From assembly GCA_041392805.1 (NCBI GenBank), contig JAWKLJ010000002.1, forward strand, positions 3,177,001 through 3,241,000: a stretch of 64,000 nt of DNA, written 5' to 3'. Positions 27,001 to 35,628 of this stretch are shown one piece after another. This DNA is from Saprospiraceae bacterium. Lineage in GTDB: Bacteria; Bacteroidota; Bacteroidia; Chitinophagales; Saprospiraceae. The notes under the pieces are model-generated. The model was given only the letters and a program-made list of their open reading frames with translations. It had not been told where the DNA came from and made no database searches. Within the stretch, counting starts at the first letter, position 1, and each line of letters opens with the position of its first letter. The translations under genes and the position numbers were made by a program.

Positions 27001-28301
27001 CCGACAAGATTGAGAAAATAGTGGCCAACTTGTTATCTAACGCCTTCAAGCACACCCCCGAGGGCGGTCGCATTAGCCTTGTTTTGGAAGAAGAACATTC
27101 CCCTGCTTTGGAGGGCGAAAAAGCCTTTAAAATCACCATAGAAGATACAGGGTCTGGCATCAATCCCAAAAAGTTAGGGCGCATTTTTGAGCGCTATTAT
27201 TGTGAGCAACAAGATCAATCAAGTTCTGGCATCGGCTTATCTTATATTAAAGATTTGGTCGAACTACACCAGGGGCAAATACGGGTGCAAAGTGAAGAAG
27301 GTAATGGGACGATATTCACCTTATTTATTCCTGCTAACCTTCCTGCTAATGATGTCGAAATAGAAAAACTAACCCTCATCCCAGAAAGTTTGCAGGTTAC
27401 AGCAAGGGAGGTCCAATACCTGTCGGCATTTACAGGCCATACCAGTAATGGCGATTTAATCAACGGCTTCTCCCCCAAAAGCCAACGCATTCTAATTGTA
27501 GAGGACAATGAAGATATCCTTGATTTTTTGGCAGGGCTCCTCCGTCGAAAATACAGCATTTTAAAGGCGACCAATGGCATCGAAGGATTGCACATGGCCC
27601 AAAATCACCATATTGATTTGATCTTAAGCGATGTGATGATGCCCGAAATGGATGGCTTGGAATTTTGTAAAAACATCAAAACGAATTTAGCAACTAGTCA
27701 CATACCAGTCGTGCTGCTTACCGCTAGAGGAATGGAGGAACACATTATGGGCGGCTTTGAGATTGGTGCTGATGATTATGTCACCAGGCCCTTTAATCCA
27801 CAATTATTGGAGATTCGCATCAATAATTTATTGAATCAAAGGGAATTATTACGCAAAAAATTCACCCGGGATTTTGCTTTAACCCCCAAAGAAGTGGAAC
27901 TCACTTCACCCGATGAAGAGTTGCTAAACCGAATGGTGGAGATCATGGAAGAACACATTGCTGATTCTACTTTTAATGTAAATAAAATGTGCGAAATGGT
28001 CCATTTGAGCCACATGCATTTCATTCGAAAGGTAAAACAACTTACGGGTAAAAAACCGATAGATCTACTCAAGTCTTATCGCCTAAAACGCGCCAAAGAT
28101 TTGTTGAAACAAAACAAAGCCAATATTTCAGAAGTCGCCTATATGGTAGGCTATGATTTGCCAAATTCCTTCAGCAGAGCATTTAAAAAAGAATTTGGCC
28201 TGTCGCCAACGGAATATATGGAAAGTCTAATGCTGCACACAGGCGACCATCATTCAACGCAAGCATTGCCCAAGACCGATACTTCTTTGAAACTCGACTA
28301 G
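24018..28301 (+). CDS. Hybrid two-component sensor/regulator (HTCS)
   Basis: 1427 residues in one chain. A signal peptide (ends LTATQ) leads to a periplasmic part with many two-component-propeller repeats (GIMWFGVNEGI, TIWAGALGK, RIWIGGGNLF) up to about 690, a Y_Y_Y domain to 775, and one membrane helix near 783-805. A glutamine-rich coiled coil follows, then the histidine kinase with phospho-accepting H889 in NISHELRTP and an ATPase domain (DTGSGI, GIGLSYIK). A receiver domain has phospho-acceptor D1205 (LILSDVMMPEMDG), and an AraC-type DNA-binding domain lies near 1310-1410. In this family the ligand is an oligosaccharide that binds the propeller directly. The pectin genes around it make a galacturonan-derived ligand likely. 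It is the only plus-strand gene in the first 44 kb. Confidence 0.95.
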   Translation: MRYFTLLITTLALSLSFQLTATQPYAPEVANPLTESWRWRHFPELEGKGVRCIVEDKHGIMWFGVNEGIMEYNGFAWKWHNEDNGLKGSRVEQLYASKKGAIYATTTEGLFVFEGRKWQHIVPLDSSLNITFLQIRELSNGNLMLCMDRGAIEIQHNRAIRIYTIEANEKKLANHLPNTFLVRLPEAIMKGTKFMDISDVLEVKQGLVWMSVTVEEQSLILQFKPEKINSNQLEDYTLISAGKQHLFGETQKMLKSQDSTIWIINSSNNIGIHTYDGKHWDYLELSNLFGGDEYMTDIVQSSDGTIWAGALGKLFTYKAGNWQLYKAPTINIPANRLMFIPSRNNNIWIGGYKSKVYRLDYSSSRWKTYNNLNFQCESNSNEWWFLDVQGRVIKKVGKEWTAYDQHDGLIDAPVRLIATSKQQIWVAGSHQGVAATAYYDNGKWHRQLHPTLSWGIDYRAVFEAANGSLWFGAGVDFFKSKGQLGGVLQLQDPTASEFTWIHHKYHENGLIQSNAYGIGQSPDGRIWIGGGNLFYFDGQSWDRPEQSYLRQIVNIVQSANDMLLVGSRYYGIFIYDGKTWKQYDTAAGLTSNTIISLHTDAHKSIWVATENDIAHFDGHRWISHVFPPEMNMNVEGGSILSDQDGSIWINKSSREWTRRAFSSNKMQDEANRGFVVHRYIPDTNPPDTRIELFNEEVSSKGNMLVSWTAEDFFQDTPDDRLLFSYRINGEEWSPYSEETHHTFMNLPSGNYTLEVRSRDMDFNVDPIPASINFVVHPPLWKQGWFLSLMLAFLITLCIFEYRVISKNQKLERLNNSLNSINEELKHKNDQVLQQQQQILVQKQALEKSYANLEGQHIKIQSQHHKLEEMVTQIEKLSRSKIDFFTNISHELRTPLTLIIGPVEQLQNEEYPLSKKEKDRLLDIIERNAYRLVKLINQLLEMRRIEENTLELHLSKGNLAQFLEEVTNLFDNLARNKFIHLSFQNRCHNAMTRFDPDKIEKIVANLLSNAFKHTPEGGRISLVLEEEHSPALEGEKAFKITIEDTGSGINPKKLGRIFERYYCEQQDQSSSGIGLSYIKDLVELHQGQIRVQSEEGNGTIFTLFIPANLPANDVEIEKLTLIPESLQVTAREVQYLSAFTGHTSNGDLINGFSPKSQRILIVEDNEDILDFLAGLLRRKYSILKATNGIEGLHMAQNHHIDLILSDVMMPEMDGLEFCKNIKTNLATSHIPVVLLTARGMEEHIMGGFEIGADDYVTRPFNPQLLEIRINNLLNQRELLRKKFTRDFALTPKEVELTSPDEELLNRMVEIMEEHIADSTFNVNKMCEMVHLSHMHFIRKVKQLTGKKPIDLLKSYRLKRAKDLLKQNKANISEVAYMVGYDLPNSFSRAFKKEFGLSPTEYMESLMLHTGDHHSTQALPKTDTSLKLD

Positions 28302-28305
28302 TATT

Positions 28306-29388
28306 TTAACGTTGGCCTTTGAGGTTATGAGCAGCTAACCATTTGGGATATTCTTTCTGTATCAACCTTTCGGCCCACTTGCCATACCAGGCGTACCCGA
28401 CCCGTCGCTCTAACTCTATTTCAGCTACTGATTGCTTTTTGACCCCATCACGCCCACAAAAAAAAGGCTGATTAGTCTCCAAATCGTAAAACCTGGCCCA
28501 GGTGACCACCCCTTCCTCTTTTACCAATACACGATCACGTCCACCAGAAAGCTTTGAATCTTCTATGTATTGAAAACTATAGCCTTCTATTTTGCTTCCT
28601 TCAAACCAGTCCATCGCACTCATGATGGCCTTTTTCACTTTTTTGGACGGATGCTCCAGGCGCATCAGGAACCGGACAATACCAACCGACTCTTGACCGC
28701 TGTAGGATGGTAGTTCGTAGGCTCGTGCCTTGGCTGGTTCAAGGGTGTTTTCATCATATTGAGCACACCAAACCATCCCTTTTCCCTCTTTTTTGATTTG
28801 GGTAGTAAGGATGCAATGAATACCTTTTTTCATGGCTTTTTTAGCGGGTTTGACCAGGCGGGGGTCAACTACATCGAAGTTATCTTCTCCATGAACGATG
28901 TTATACAAAATATTTAAATTATTGATCATCGCGTTATCGTTGTAGGTAATATGGCTATAATACCCTTTTCTCAGTGGGTAAAATTGAGGCCAGCCGCCAC
29001 TATCTTTATATTGCCCTGCTAGGATGTAGCGAATACCCTTTTCAGCCGCATTAAGATAGGCTGGGTTTTGGGTTGTAATGTAGGCTGCTATCAGCGCATT
29101 AATTTCCCGGCTCGTCGAACTGTTGTCATAGGTAGCATCACCTTTTAGCGAATCAGCCCGGATAGCTTCGGCAGGCTTAGGTAATGGCTTGCGGTAATCG
29201 ATCCGGATTTCTTTGCGATTGTCTGTGTAATAGGATTTAGGCCAGCCACCCACTGCTCTTTGGTAAACCAACATCCTTTCGGCAATGGAATCAATCGATG
29301 CACTTTGGGCAGTTAATTGACAGGATACCATGAACATTATAAAACCAACAAGAAGGTGAACTTGCAATGATTTCGGGTGCTGATCCAT
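28306..29388 (-). CDS. Pectate lyase, PL10 family
   Basis: 360 residues with a signal peptide (possible lipobox FMVSC, or cleavage at TAQ). The all-alpha PL10 pattern is clear: QRAVGGWPKS near 43-52, ATYDNSSTSREI, QYKDSGGWPQFYPLR, HITYNDNAM, and CGRDGVKK near the C-terminus, whose arginine matches the catalytic arginine of the family. PL10 cleaves polygalacturonate by beta-elimination with calcium. Its stop is 4 bp from the convergent HTCS stop. It follows the esterase by 17 bp, so the PL1-esterase-PL10 genes form an operon. Confidence 0.9.
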   Translation of the reverse strand: MDQHPKSLQVHLLVGFIMFMVSCQLTAQSASIDSIAERMLVYQRAVGGWPKSYYTDNRKEIRIDYRKPLPKPAEAIRADSLKGDATYDNSSTSREINALIAAYITTQNPAYLNAAEKGIRYILAGQYKDSGGWPQFYPLRKGYYSHITYNDNAMINNLNILYNIVHGEDNFDVVDPRLVKPAKKAMKKGIHCILTTQIKKEGKGMVWCAQYDENTLEPAKARAYELPSYSGQESVGIVRFLMRLEHPSKKVKKAIMSAMDWFEGSKIEGYSFQYIEDSKLSGGRDRVLVKEEGVVTWARFYDLETNQPFFCGRDGVKKQSVAEIELERRVGYAWYGKWAERLIQKEYPKWLAAHNLKGQR

Positions 29389-29405
29389 CGATTTACATTT
29401 ATATA

Positions 29406-30362
29406 TTACGGTTTGAAAACTTTGCGTAAAAAGCGATTAGTATAGTTCAATGTTGGTTTGAACCAAGGGTGCACTAACCAAAAAGAGTGAGGAGAATCTG
29501 CAATCGTATGCACCTCACTATAAGTACCAAATTTGCTTAATTGTTTGACAAAATCATCCCGCCCAGCATGGAAACGGGGCATAGCACTATTGATAAAAAC
29601 AAAGGGTGGTGTTTGCTCATTTACATATTCTAAGGGAGAAGCCTCCCGCCACTGCTGAGCAGCCTCGGTACGCGATCCTCCTAACCATCTTCCGGCAGCA
29701 TTGCCTTCTGCACTGGCCTCCGGATGAACAAAGGAAACAATGCCATCGACATTAACAACTGCCTGAATGTTGCTGGAAAATGCAGGGTATTTCGTTTGCC
29801 CTTCAAAGGTGCCCATGCCATTGGTTGTTCCGAGCAGGGACGCCAGTTGCGCACCAGCAGAACAGCCAAGGGCGGCTATTTTATTGGTATCCAAACCTAA
29901 GGTTGCTGCCTTTGCCCGCATCCAACGAATAGCCTCTTTCAAATCGTGAACCGCGGCCGGATATGGGGCTTCCGGGCTGAGCCTATACTCCACCGCCACG
30001 GCTACGATACCCTTTCGAGCTAGCTGCTGGGCCATCGGCACCTGGTGGATTTTACTCCCCGAGCTCCACCCGCCGCCATGGATCATGATCACCCCTGGGT
30101 ATTTCTTTTTTTTCTTTTTTAATGGATAAAAAACGTCAACATGAAGTTCCCTTTCGGCTACCTTTTTATAAACCACTTCCCATTGAGCATTTACGCCTTT
30201 GGGTTGAGATGGAGCGATGGGGGTAACAAAGGAGTAATCTTTTTTTAGTTTCTGGTAATTACTTTGAATAGTATAAGAAGTGTCTCTGGGAATAGGTTTG
30301 GACTGACTTATACCCAGTTGAAAAGTCAATAGTAGTATTACCAAACTAAATGTCTCTTTCAT
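29406..30362 (-). CDS. Secreted carbohydrate esterase (alpha/beta hydrolase)
   Basis: The ATG at 30362 gives a good signal peptide (MKETFSL to LGISQ) and a 4-bp gap after the PL1 stop; a start at 30383 would overlap it. The core has the oxyanion loop HGGGWSSGS, the nucleophile elbow GCSAGAQLA, and a C-terminal histidine in SPHSFW. This is the pattern of BD-FAE-like acetyl or feruloyl esterases. In the pectin operon it may remove acetyl or methyl groups before lyases act. A run of six lysines precedes the HGGG strand, which is unusual but in frame. Confidence 0.88.
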   Translation of the reverse strand: MKETFSLVILLLTFQLGISQSKPIPRDTSYTIQSNYQKLKKDYSFVTPIAPSQPKGVNAQWEVVYKKVAERELHVDVFYPLKKKKKKYPGVIMIHGGGWSSGSKIHQVPMAQQLARKGIVAVAVEYRLSPEAPYPAAVHDLKEAIRWMRAKAATLGLDTNKIAALGCSAGAQLASLLGTTNGMGTFEGQTKYPAFSSNIQAVVNVDGIVSFVHPEASAEGNAAGRWLGGSRTEAAQQWREASPLEYVNEQTPPFVFINSAMPRFHAGRDDFVKQLSKFGTYSEVHTIADSPHSFWLVHPWFKPTLNYTNRFLRKVFKP

Positions 30363-30366
30363 TGCA

Positions 30367-31839
30367 CTATTTTTGCTTGGCAATTATATCTTTGACAAGA
30401 CTATTGATGTACACCTCTACATTGTCATACGCTGAGCTAAGGTCACGGCCATTGGTTTGGTCAAGGTCAGGCTTCAAGTGCTGTTGCAGTTTCCAATCAT
30501 CAGGCATCCCATCTGCTGAGGTATCCATCGGAACGACACCGGTTACCAAGCTTGGCCAAGCGCCAACATCCTCCTGAGAGTCTATAATTCCGCCAGTACT
30601 CCCAGCCGATCCTACTGCCAGAAAACCAGCATTTTTTACATCATCGACGATTCGCTCATCAACGGCATCTCTACTCAGCGAGGCGCCGCCCAACGCCAGA
30701 ACCTTCTCATAGGCGACCTGAGCCGTATGGGTTGTCACATTTTCATCAATCGAATGAGCTTCATCAACCCTCATCGCCGCCTTGTCAGCCGCTGAAAGCG
30801 TCCCATATTTTGAATGAATTTGATTGTACACACCATAAGTCCAATTGTCATTAGTTGCCCGATCACTTCCCGCTACATAATTGCCATTGATATAAAACTT
30901 ACCCCAGGTATCGTAGACCGCCGTGCCGGATTCCAGGTTTTTATCAATCGCAATAATGCGTTCTGGCTTTCGGGTGGCAGGCCCTGGTTTGTAATAACAG
31001 TTTACAATATTTACATTCATGGCTTCTCCGCCATAACAGCTATTATTAGCCCAATTGTAAATGACATTATTGCGAAGATCGACCAAGTCCGTCAAGGCAA
31101 AGGCATCACCTGCCGTTTCGCCCAATCGGGGATTGCGGCTATCGTGATGGGCCAATAAATTGTGGTGAAAAGAGGCATTTTTCCCGCCCCATATACCGCC
31201 ATAACCATGAGCTCCTTTGGAATGGACCGAATTGCGCAAGCTTTCTGTAATGAAAGACCACTGAACTGTCATTAACTCATTGGCATAAAACGACAGGCCT
31301 TCATCGGTTGACCAACTAACAGAACAATGGTCGATGATAATATTTTTGTGGAACCTTCCGCCCAGTGGGTCTCCCTCCTGCCCTGCTACATCTCCCATTC
31401 TAAAACGCATAAACCGGATAATAACATTATCCGCTGAAATGGTCACCGGGTAATCCCTGATGCAAATGCCATCACCTGGCGCTGTTTGGCCAGCAATTGT
31501 TAAATCTCCTTGTTTAATATCCAGCCTGGATTGAAGAGTAATAGTTCCAGACACCTTAAATAGGACATAACGAGGGCCTGGAGTTTCCACCGCTGCACGG
31601 AGGCTCCCTAAGCCGGCATTATTCAGGTTGGTCACATAGATCACTCGCCCGCCTCTACCTCCGGTCGCCTCCTGGCCAAACCCCTCCGCTCCAGGAAAAG
31701 CAAAGGCTTCCTCTATCACTTGTGTTGGCATTTCTTCTTCCTCCTCTTCCACGATAGGTACTTCCTTGGGTTGGCAAGACGCCGCAAAAACAATAGAGAG
31801 CAAGGTTATTAGATAAAACAAGTTCTTTTTATTTTTCAT
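30367..31839 (-). CDS. Pectate lyase, PL1 family, surface lipoprotein
   Basis: The ATG at 31839 gives a 490-residue protein with lipobox VFAASC (C22) and then an acidic linker with six glutamates in a row, as in surface-exported lipoproteins. The beta-helix has the PL1 pattern: FPGAEGFG at the start, GGRGGRVIYVTNL, IDHCSVSWSTDEGLSF, and HHNLLAHHDSRNPRLG. PL1 enzymes cut homogalacturonan by calcium-dependent beta-elimination. It is the first gene of the PL1-esterase-PL10 unit and lies just downstream of a terminator-like hairpin, so it likely has its own promoter in 31840-31959, though I cannot identify the boxes. Confidence 0.9.
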   Translation of the reverse strand: MKNKKNLFYLITLLSIVFAASCQPKEVPIVEEEEEEMPTQVIEEAFAFPGAEGFGQEATGGRGGRVIYVTNLNNAGLGSLRAAVETPGPRYVLFKVSGTITLQSRLDIKQGDLTIAGQTAPGDGICIRDYPVTISADNVIIRFMRFRMGDVAGQEGDPLGGRFHKNIIIDHCSVSWSTDEGLSFYANELMTVQWSFITESLRNSVHSKGAHGYGGIWGGKNASFHHNLLAHHDSRNPRLGETAGDAFALTDLVDLRNNVIYNWANNSCYGGEAMNVNIVNCYYKPGPATRKPERIIAIDKNLESGTAVYDTWGKFYINGNYVAGSDRATNDNWTYGVYNQIHSKYGTLSAADKAAMRVDEAHSIDENVTTHTAQVAYEKVLALGGASLSRDAVDERIVDDVKNAGFLAVGSAGSTGGIIDSQEDVGAWPSLVTGVVPMDTSADGMPDDWKLQQHLKPDLDQTNGRDLSSAYDNVEVYINSLVKDIIAKQK

Positions 31840-31959
31840 TTTCAAATCAAGATTAGGCAATACTTACAGATAATTAGCGCTCAGAACACCCTTGGGCCGT
31901 CCTCAATGGACTCCAAGTAGCAAATCACGCCTATCCAAACATGCGATCGAACTAAAAGA

Positions 31960-31992
31960 ATAAGGTATGAACAGCAGCTGAACATACCTTAT
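31960..31992 (-). terminator. Rho-independent terminator after the SusE-position gene
   Basis: ATAAGGTATG (31960-31969) pairs perfectly with CATACCTTAT (31983-31992) around a 13-nt loop, 19 bp past the stop. On the minus strand it is followed by TTCTTTTAG. It separates the SusC operon from the PL1 unit. Confidence 0.75.
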
Positions 31993-32010
31993 CCCCTCAA
32001 ATAGTACCAA

Positions 32011-33684
32011 TTACAGTTTTGCCCTCCAGCGAGGATCTCCCGCATCATATTTGCCGGCAAAACCATTGTCTTTAAAATTAAAGTCTAAACCATCGTAGGG
32101 ATCAACCCAGAGATCAGCAGCACTTCCGCTGTAATTCAAGGCGGGAAAGCCTGGCATTTCATAACCTGCCGTTGAAAAATCGCTGGTAGCGTAAGTGTTC
32201 ACCACGGTAAAGCTTGTATTTACCATGCCCTCAGCAACCAGGCGGACATCGAAATTACCCGATTCTCCTTCGTCCCAGCCATGCCCCCAAATGGTATTGG
32301 TAATCGACATCCCATTTACTACATCATTCTTTCCATCCCCACCTCTAAAGCGCAAAACACGACCACCTGTGGTAGCAACTTCATTCACTGTACAGGCATC
32401 AATAACAAAGGATTGAACATTTTGGCGGGTTTGAAAGAAAGTATTCACTTTGCTAATCGTCGTATTTTGAAACAAAATATTATCGACAGCAGCTTTGTTA
32501 TCCCCATCTGTATCTGTGGTCATCACCCCATACCCGCCAATATGGTGGACAATAGAATTGAGGATATTGTAGTTGGTTACAAACATATCTCCTCTAATCC
32601 GCATGATTCCCCTAAAATAGCTAATAATACAGTTCTCAAAGGTCAATTCATTGAGAACCGTATAAGCGCCAACATTTGGATTAAAAACGTAATCGCCACC
32701 GATATCTTCTCCTCTTAATTCGACATCAATAAAACGAACATGATCAATATTTGCACCTTCCGCTATATTCCAATTGCCCGTTGTAAAGAGGATGGCCTTT
32801 TGGTCTCCAAAACCATAGGCACCTCTGATGGTAATGGATTTATCGAGATTTTCGACCGGCAAATTATACTGGACGCCTTTTTTAAGGGCTATGATCGCTC
32901 CATCATTGGCCGTCGCTACCGCAGTTATAACGGCGTCGGGGTCGTCATTTTCTGTCAAGTTGATCACATTAGGGTCCGTCAAATCTACCCCTGCCGCCAA
33001 GGTTGTATAAGTCTCCCAACCCCTTAGCAAATCTCCATTGGGGCCTGCACTATAGATGGCCAATTGGTAAGTGGTTGCAGGAGTGAGCCCTGTAACGATA
33101 AACTCACCTGCTGCTTGTCCTGCATTGTCTACGATGTATTCGGACAAAGGAGAAGTTAGCTTTAAATCAGATGGCGTAAAGGATTTTATTTTAGTTACTG
33201 CGGCCCCTGCTATGGTCCACTTAACCCTCGCTGCCACATCGATCACATCATTATCCGCAGGAATCTGGAGGATACTCGGAAATCGCTGGGTTCTTACATT
33301 TCCCAGATCAGACACCTTACTGTCATAGGCCGGATCTGAGGCATGGGCCGTCACGCGCACCTGGTACAAAGTATTCCAAAGCAAAGGATCCCCATTGAGT
33401 AATTCTTCGTTGATCACTACATAATTGGTATCGGTTTCAATGGTATAATCCAGGTTTTGGAAAGTATCCCGACTGACTTCCAAGGTATAAGAAACCGCAT
33501 CCCTTGAATTACCCATATTAACAATAATCGTATTAAGTTCAGAATATAATTCCTGATTTAATACGGGTCTGAATAATCGTGTTTTTTCAAAAACCTCCTC
33601 TTTCTCGCAAGCAGAAAAAAGGACCAGTACTGCTGCAAACAGGAGTAGAAATAATTTATTTAAATTTGAATTCATTTTCTTCAT
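32011..33684 (-). CDS. Surface lipoprotein in SusE/SusF position, DUF5123/DUF4957-like
   Basis: 557 residues. Lipobox FSAC (C26) is followed by EKEEV, an acidic signal like that of surface-exposed lipoproteins. Residues about 35-225 are two fibronectin-III-like beta-sandwiches (YTLEVSRDTF; TYQLAIYSAGPNG). The rest is a beta-helix like pectate lyase C folds (IDHVRFIDVELRG, NELTFENCIIS, VDNILFQNTTIS). It is the third gene of the SusC operon, where surface glycan-binding proteins are usual. It probably binds pectin chains. Whether the helix has lyase activity cannot be told, as no catalytic residues were recognised. Confidence 0.8.
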   Translation of the reverse strand: MKKMNSNLNKLFLLLFAAVLVLFSACEKEEVFEKTRLFRPVLNQELYSELNTIIVNMGNSRDAVSYTLEVSRDTFQNLDYTIETDTNYVVINEELLNGDPLLWNTLYQVRVTAHASDPAYDSKVSDLGNVRTQRFPSILQIPADNDVIDVAARVKWTIAGAAVTKIKSFTPSDLKLTSPLSEYIVDNAGQAAGEFIVTGLTPATTYQLAIYSAGPNGDLLRGWETYTTLAAGVDLTDPNVINLTENDDPDAVITAVATANDGAIIALKKGVQYNLPVENLDKSITIRGAYGFGDQKAILFTTGNWNIAEGANIDHVRFIDVELRGEDIGGDYVFNPNVGAYTVLNELTFENCIISYFRGIMRIRGDMFVTNYNILNSIVHHIGGYGVMTTDTDGDNKAAVDNILFQNTTISKVNTFFQTRQNVQSFVIDACTVNEVATTGGRVLRFRGGDGKNDVVNGMSITNTIWGHGWDEGESGNFDVRLVAEGMVNTSFTVVNTYATSDFSTAGYEMPGFPALNYSGSAADLWVDPYDGLDFNFKDNGFAGKYDAGDPRWRAKL

Positions 33685-33775
33685 TTTGGTTCTCTGATCA
33701 TTTTGTAGCTAAGTCAGAGAAGGTTCATTTTCAAGAATTTTAAATGCTACTCATCTTGTAATTGTTAGACAAGCT

Positions 33776-35602
33776 CTAAAATCCATAGCCATCATTTTTC
33801 AAAGTTCCCTGGCTATTGGTAATGGCCTCAGCTGGGATAGGAAAAACATAGCGTACTACGCCTGGTTTAGGGCCGTCTGAGATATAGTTTGCCCAATCAC
33901 GCGTGATCCATGGAGCGTAAGTATTCACCTCATCATGCAAACTTAGAAGGAAAGTCTGTCGAGTCCATGAGTCATCTGGTGGAGAAAGTATTTTCCTATT
34001 GGGATTTAGCACCACAAACTTTCCGCTGCCATCTCTTTTCCAATACATATAATCTGGCAATTCGGAATACTTGCCTGAACCCGAAAAGGCAGCATCAGCC
34101 ATTTCTTTTAGTGTTTCGACTGTTGCTGCTACCTTTTCTGAATAAATGTTCCAACGTATAAGTTCGTATTTACGAATCATTTCTCCGCCAAACTCCCAAG
34201 CTCTTTCATTCACAATGGCATCAAAAAAGGCTTCTTTTCCGGCTGAGACACTAGCGATGTAAGCATCTACTTTTGCACTCCAATCTTTGGAATCAAAGGC
34301 GCGCTGACGTACTCGCCTCAGCGCTTCTTGTGCTGCAGCAGTCGGCCCATTTAGTTCATTTTCCGCCTCTGCAAACATTAATAAAACATCGGAATAGCGC
34401 AACATCGGCCAGTTAATACCTGTGCCTTTGGCTGAAGAACCACCTGGAGGGTTATCCAGAAAATGCCGACTCCATTTACCTTGGGCAATATTAGTTGGCC
34501 CTGATACAAATTCTTCTTCAAAGGAGGTATTTACCCGATAAAAAGCGCAAGTTACATCTCGACGGATGTCTGAGGTATCAAAGGAAAAATAATAGCTTGG
34601 CGGAATAGCCATATAATTGCTACCAGACCCATAGTCATGAGTTGCCGTTGCACCGCCTTGGACCGTAATACCAATATTCCAAGCCACATCTCCATTACCA
34701 ACCGCAAAAGGCACTTCAAAAAGAATGTCTTCATTGACTGGACTTAGAAATTTACATTGGTTCATAAAAATCTGCCTATAATCGGAAGGGAGCATCCGGT
34801 CCTTTAAAGTCATTAGTTTTTGGGTGTAATCCCGCGCAATTTGGTAGTAATCCAAATAATCACTTTGTCGCTCCGAATTTAGGCCAGGTGTTAAATAGTA
34901 ACCTCCCCGCTGTAGAGCAATTCTCGCAATCAACCCAAGGGTGTATTCCCGATTGACCATTTCAATACCATTGGAAACCTGATCTGCCCACTGCATCTTC
35001 CCTTCAATGTCGATCATGTCCTGTATGACCTGGGAGAGGATCACATTCCGATCTTCTTTCGGTAAGAAAAAGTTATTGCCTGCTTTCGGTGCTTCTCGTA
35101 CATTGGGTACGTCTCCAAAATAGTAAACGAGCATGCTGTACCAATAGGCGCGTAAAGTATAGGCTTCGCCTAACATATGGTACATGGTATTAACGACCTG
35201 GGCATCGGTAGACTCCAATGTCCCGCTGGCATTGATGCCATCAATGGCAATATTAGCGTCCCGGATAGCCGTATAGGCAGCATTCCAAAATTGCCTTAGA
35301 TCCCCATTACTGGCTAAAGCATTCAGGTCCCAGATCTGATAGCGGTCACCTGAACTCGTCCAGCCACTTTGATGCTCAATATCTGTGTTTCCAGTCATGT
35401 TATTGGATAAACGCGAGCGGAATCCGTCAACGCCAAACTGCACATAAATGGCATTTACGCCTCTTCTGGCATCATCGACATTCGAATAAACATACTTGGT
35501 ATCGAACGTTGAAATAGAATCAGGCTCCAAAAAGTCCTGACAAGCAACGAGCATTAACATGCCACCAACAAGGAGTATGGATATTAGCTTATTTAGTTTC
35601 AT
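33776..35602 (-). CDS. SusD/RagB family outer-membrane lipoprotein
   Basis: 608 residues with lipobox LMLVAC (C21) and the helical TPR-like SusD fold: the N-terminal GNTDIEHQSGW region, AYTLRAYWYSMLVYYFGDVPN, and the C-terminal WEFGGEMIRKYELIRWNIYSEK. SusD forms the lid of the SusC transporter and binds the glycan at the cell surface. It starts 27 bp after the SusC stop. Substrate from context is a pectic oligosaccharide. Confidence 0.95.
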   Translation of the reverse strand: MKLNKLISILLVGGMLMLVACQDFLEPDSISTFDTKYVYSNVDDARRGVNAIYVQFGVDGFRSRLSNNMTGNTDIEHQSGWTSSGDRYQIWDLNALASNGDLRQFWNAAYTAIRDANIAIDGINASGTLESTDAQVVNTMYHMLGEAYTLRAYWYSMLVYYFGDVPNVREAPKAGNNFFLPKEDRNVILSQVIQDMIDIEGKMQWADQVSNGIEMVNREYTLGLIARIALQRGGYYLTPGLNSERQSDYLDYYQIARDYTQKLMTLKDRMLPSDYRQIFMNQCKFLSPVNEDILFEVPFAVGNGDVAWNIGITVQGGATATHDYGSGSNYMAIPPSYYFSFDTSDIRRDVTCAFYRVNTSFEEEFVSGPTNIAQGKWSRHFLDNPPGGSSAKGTGINWPMLRYSDVLLMFAEAENELNGPTAAAQEALRRVRQRAFDSKDWSAKVDAYIASVSAGKEAFFDAIVNERAWEFGGEMIRKYELIRWNIYSEKVAATVETLKEMADAAFSGSGKYSELPDYMYWKRDGSGKFVVLNPNRKILSPPDDSWTRQTFLLSLHDEVNTYAPWITRDWANYISDGPKPGVVRYVFPIPAEAITNSQGTLKNDGYGF

Positions 35603-35628
35603 ATCTTTTGGTTTAAAATCTTATCTAA

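Noticed and set aside
29406..31860. Overlap between the esterase and PL1 genes
   Set aside because: It exists only with the upstream start at 30383; the ATG at 30362 gives a better signal peptide and no overlap.
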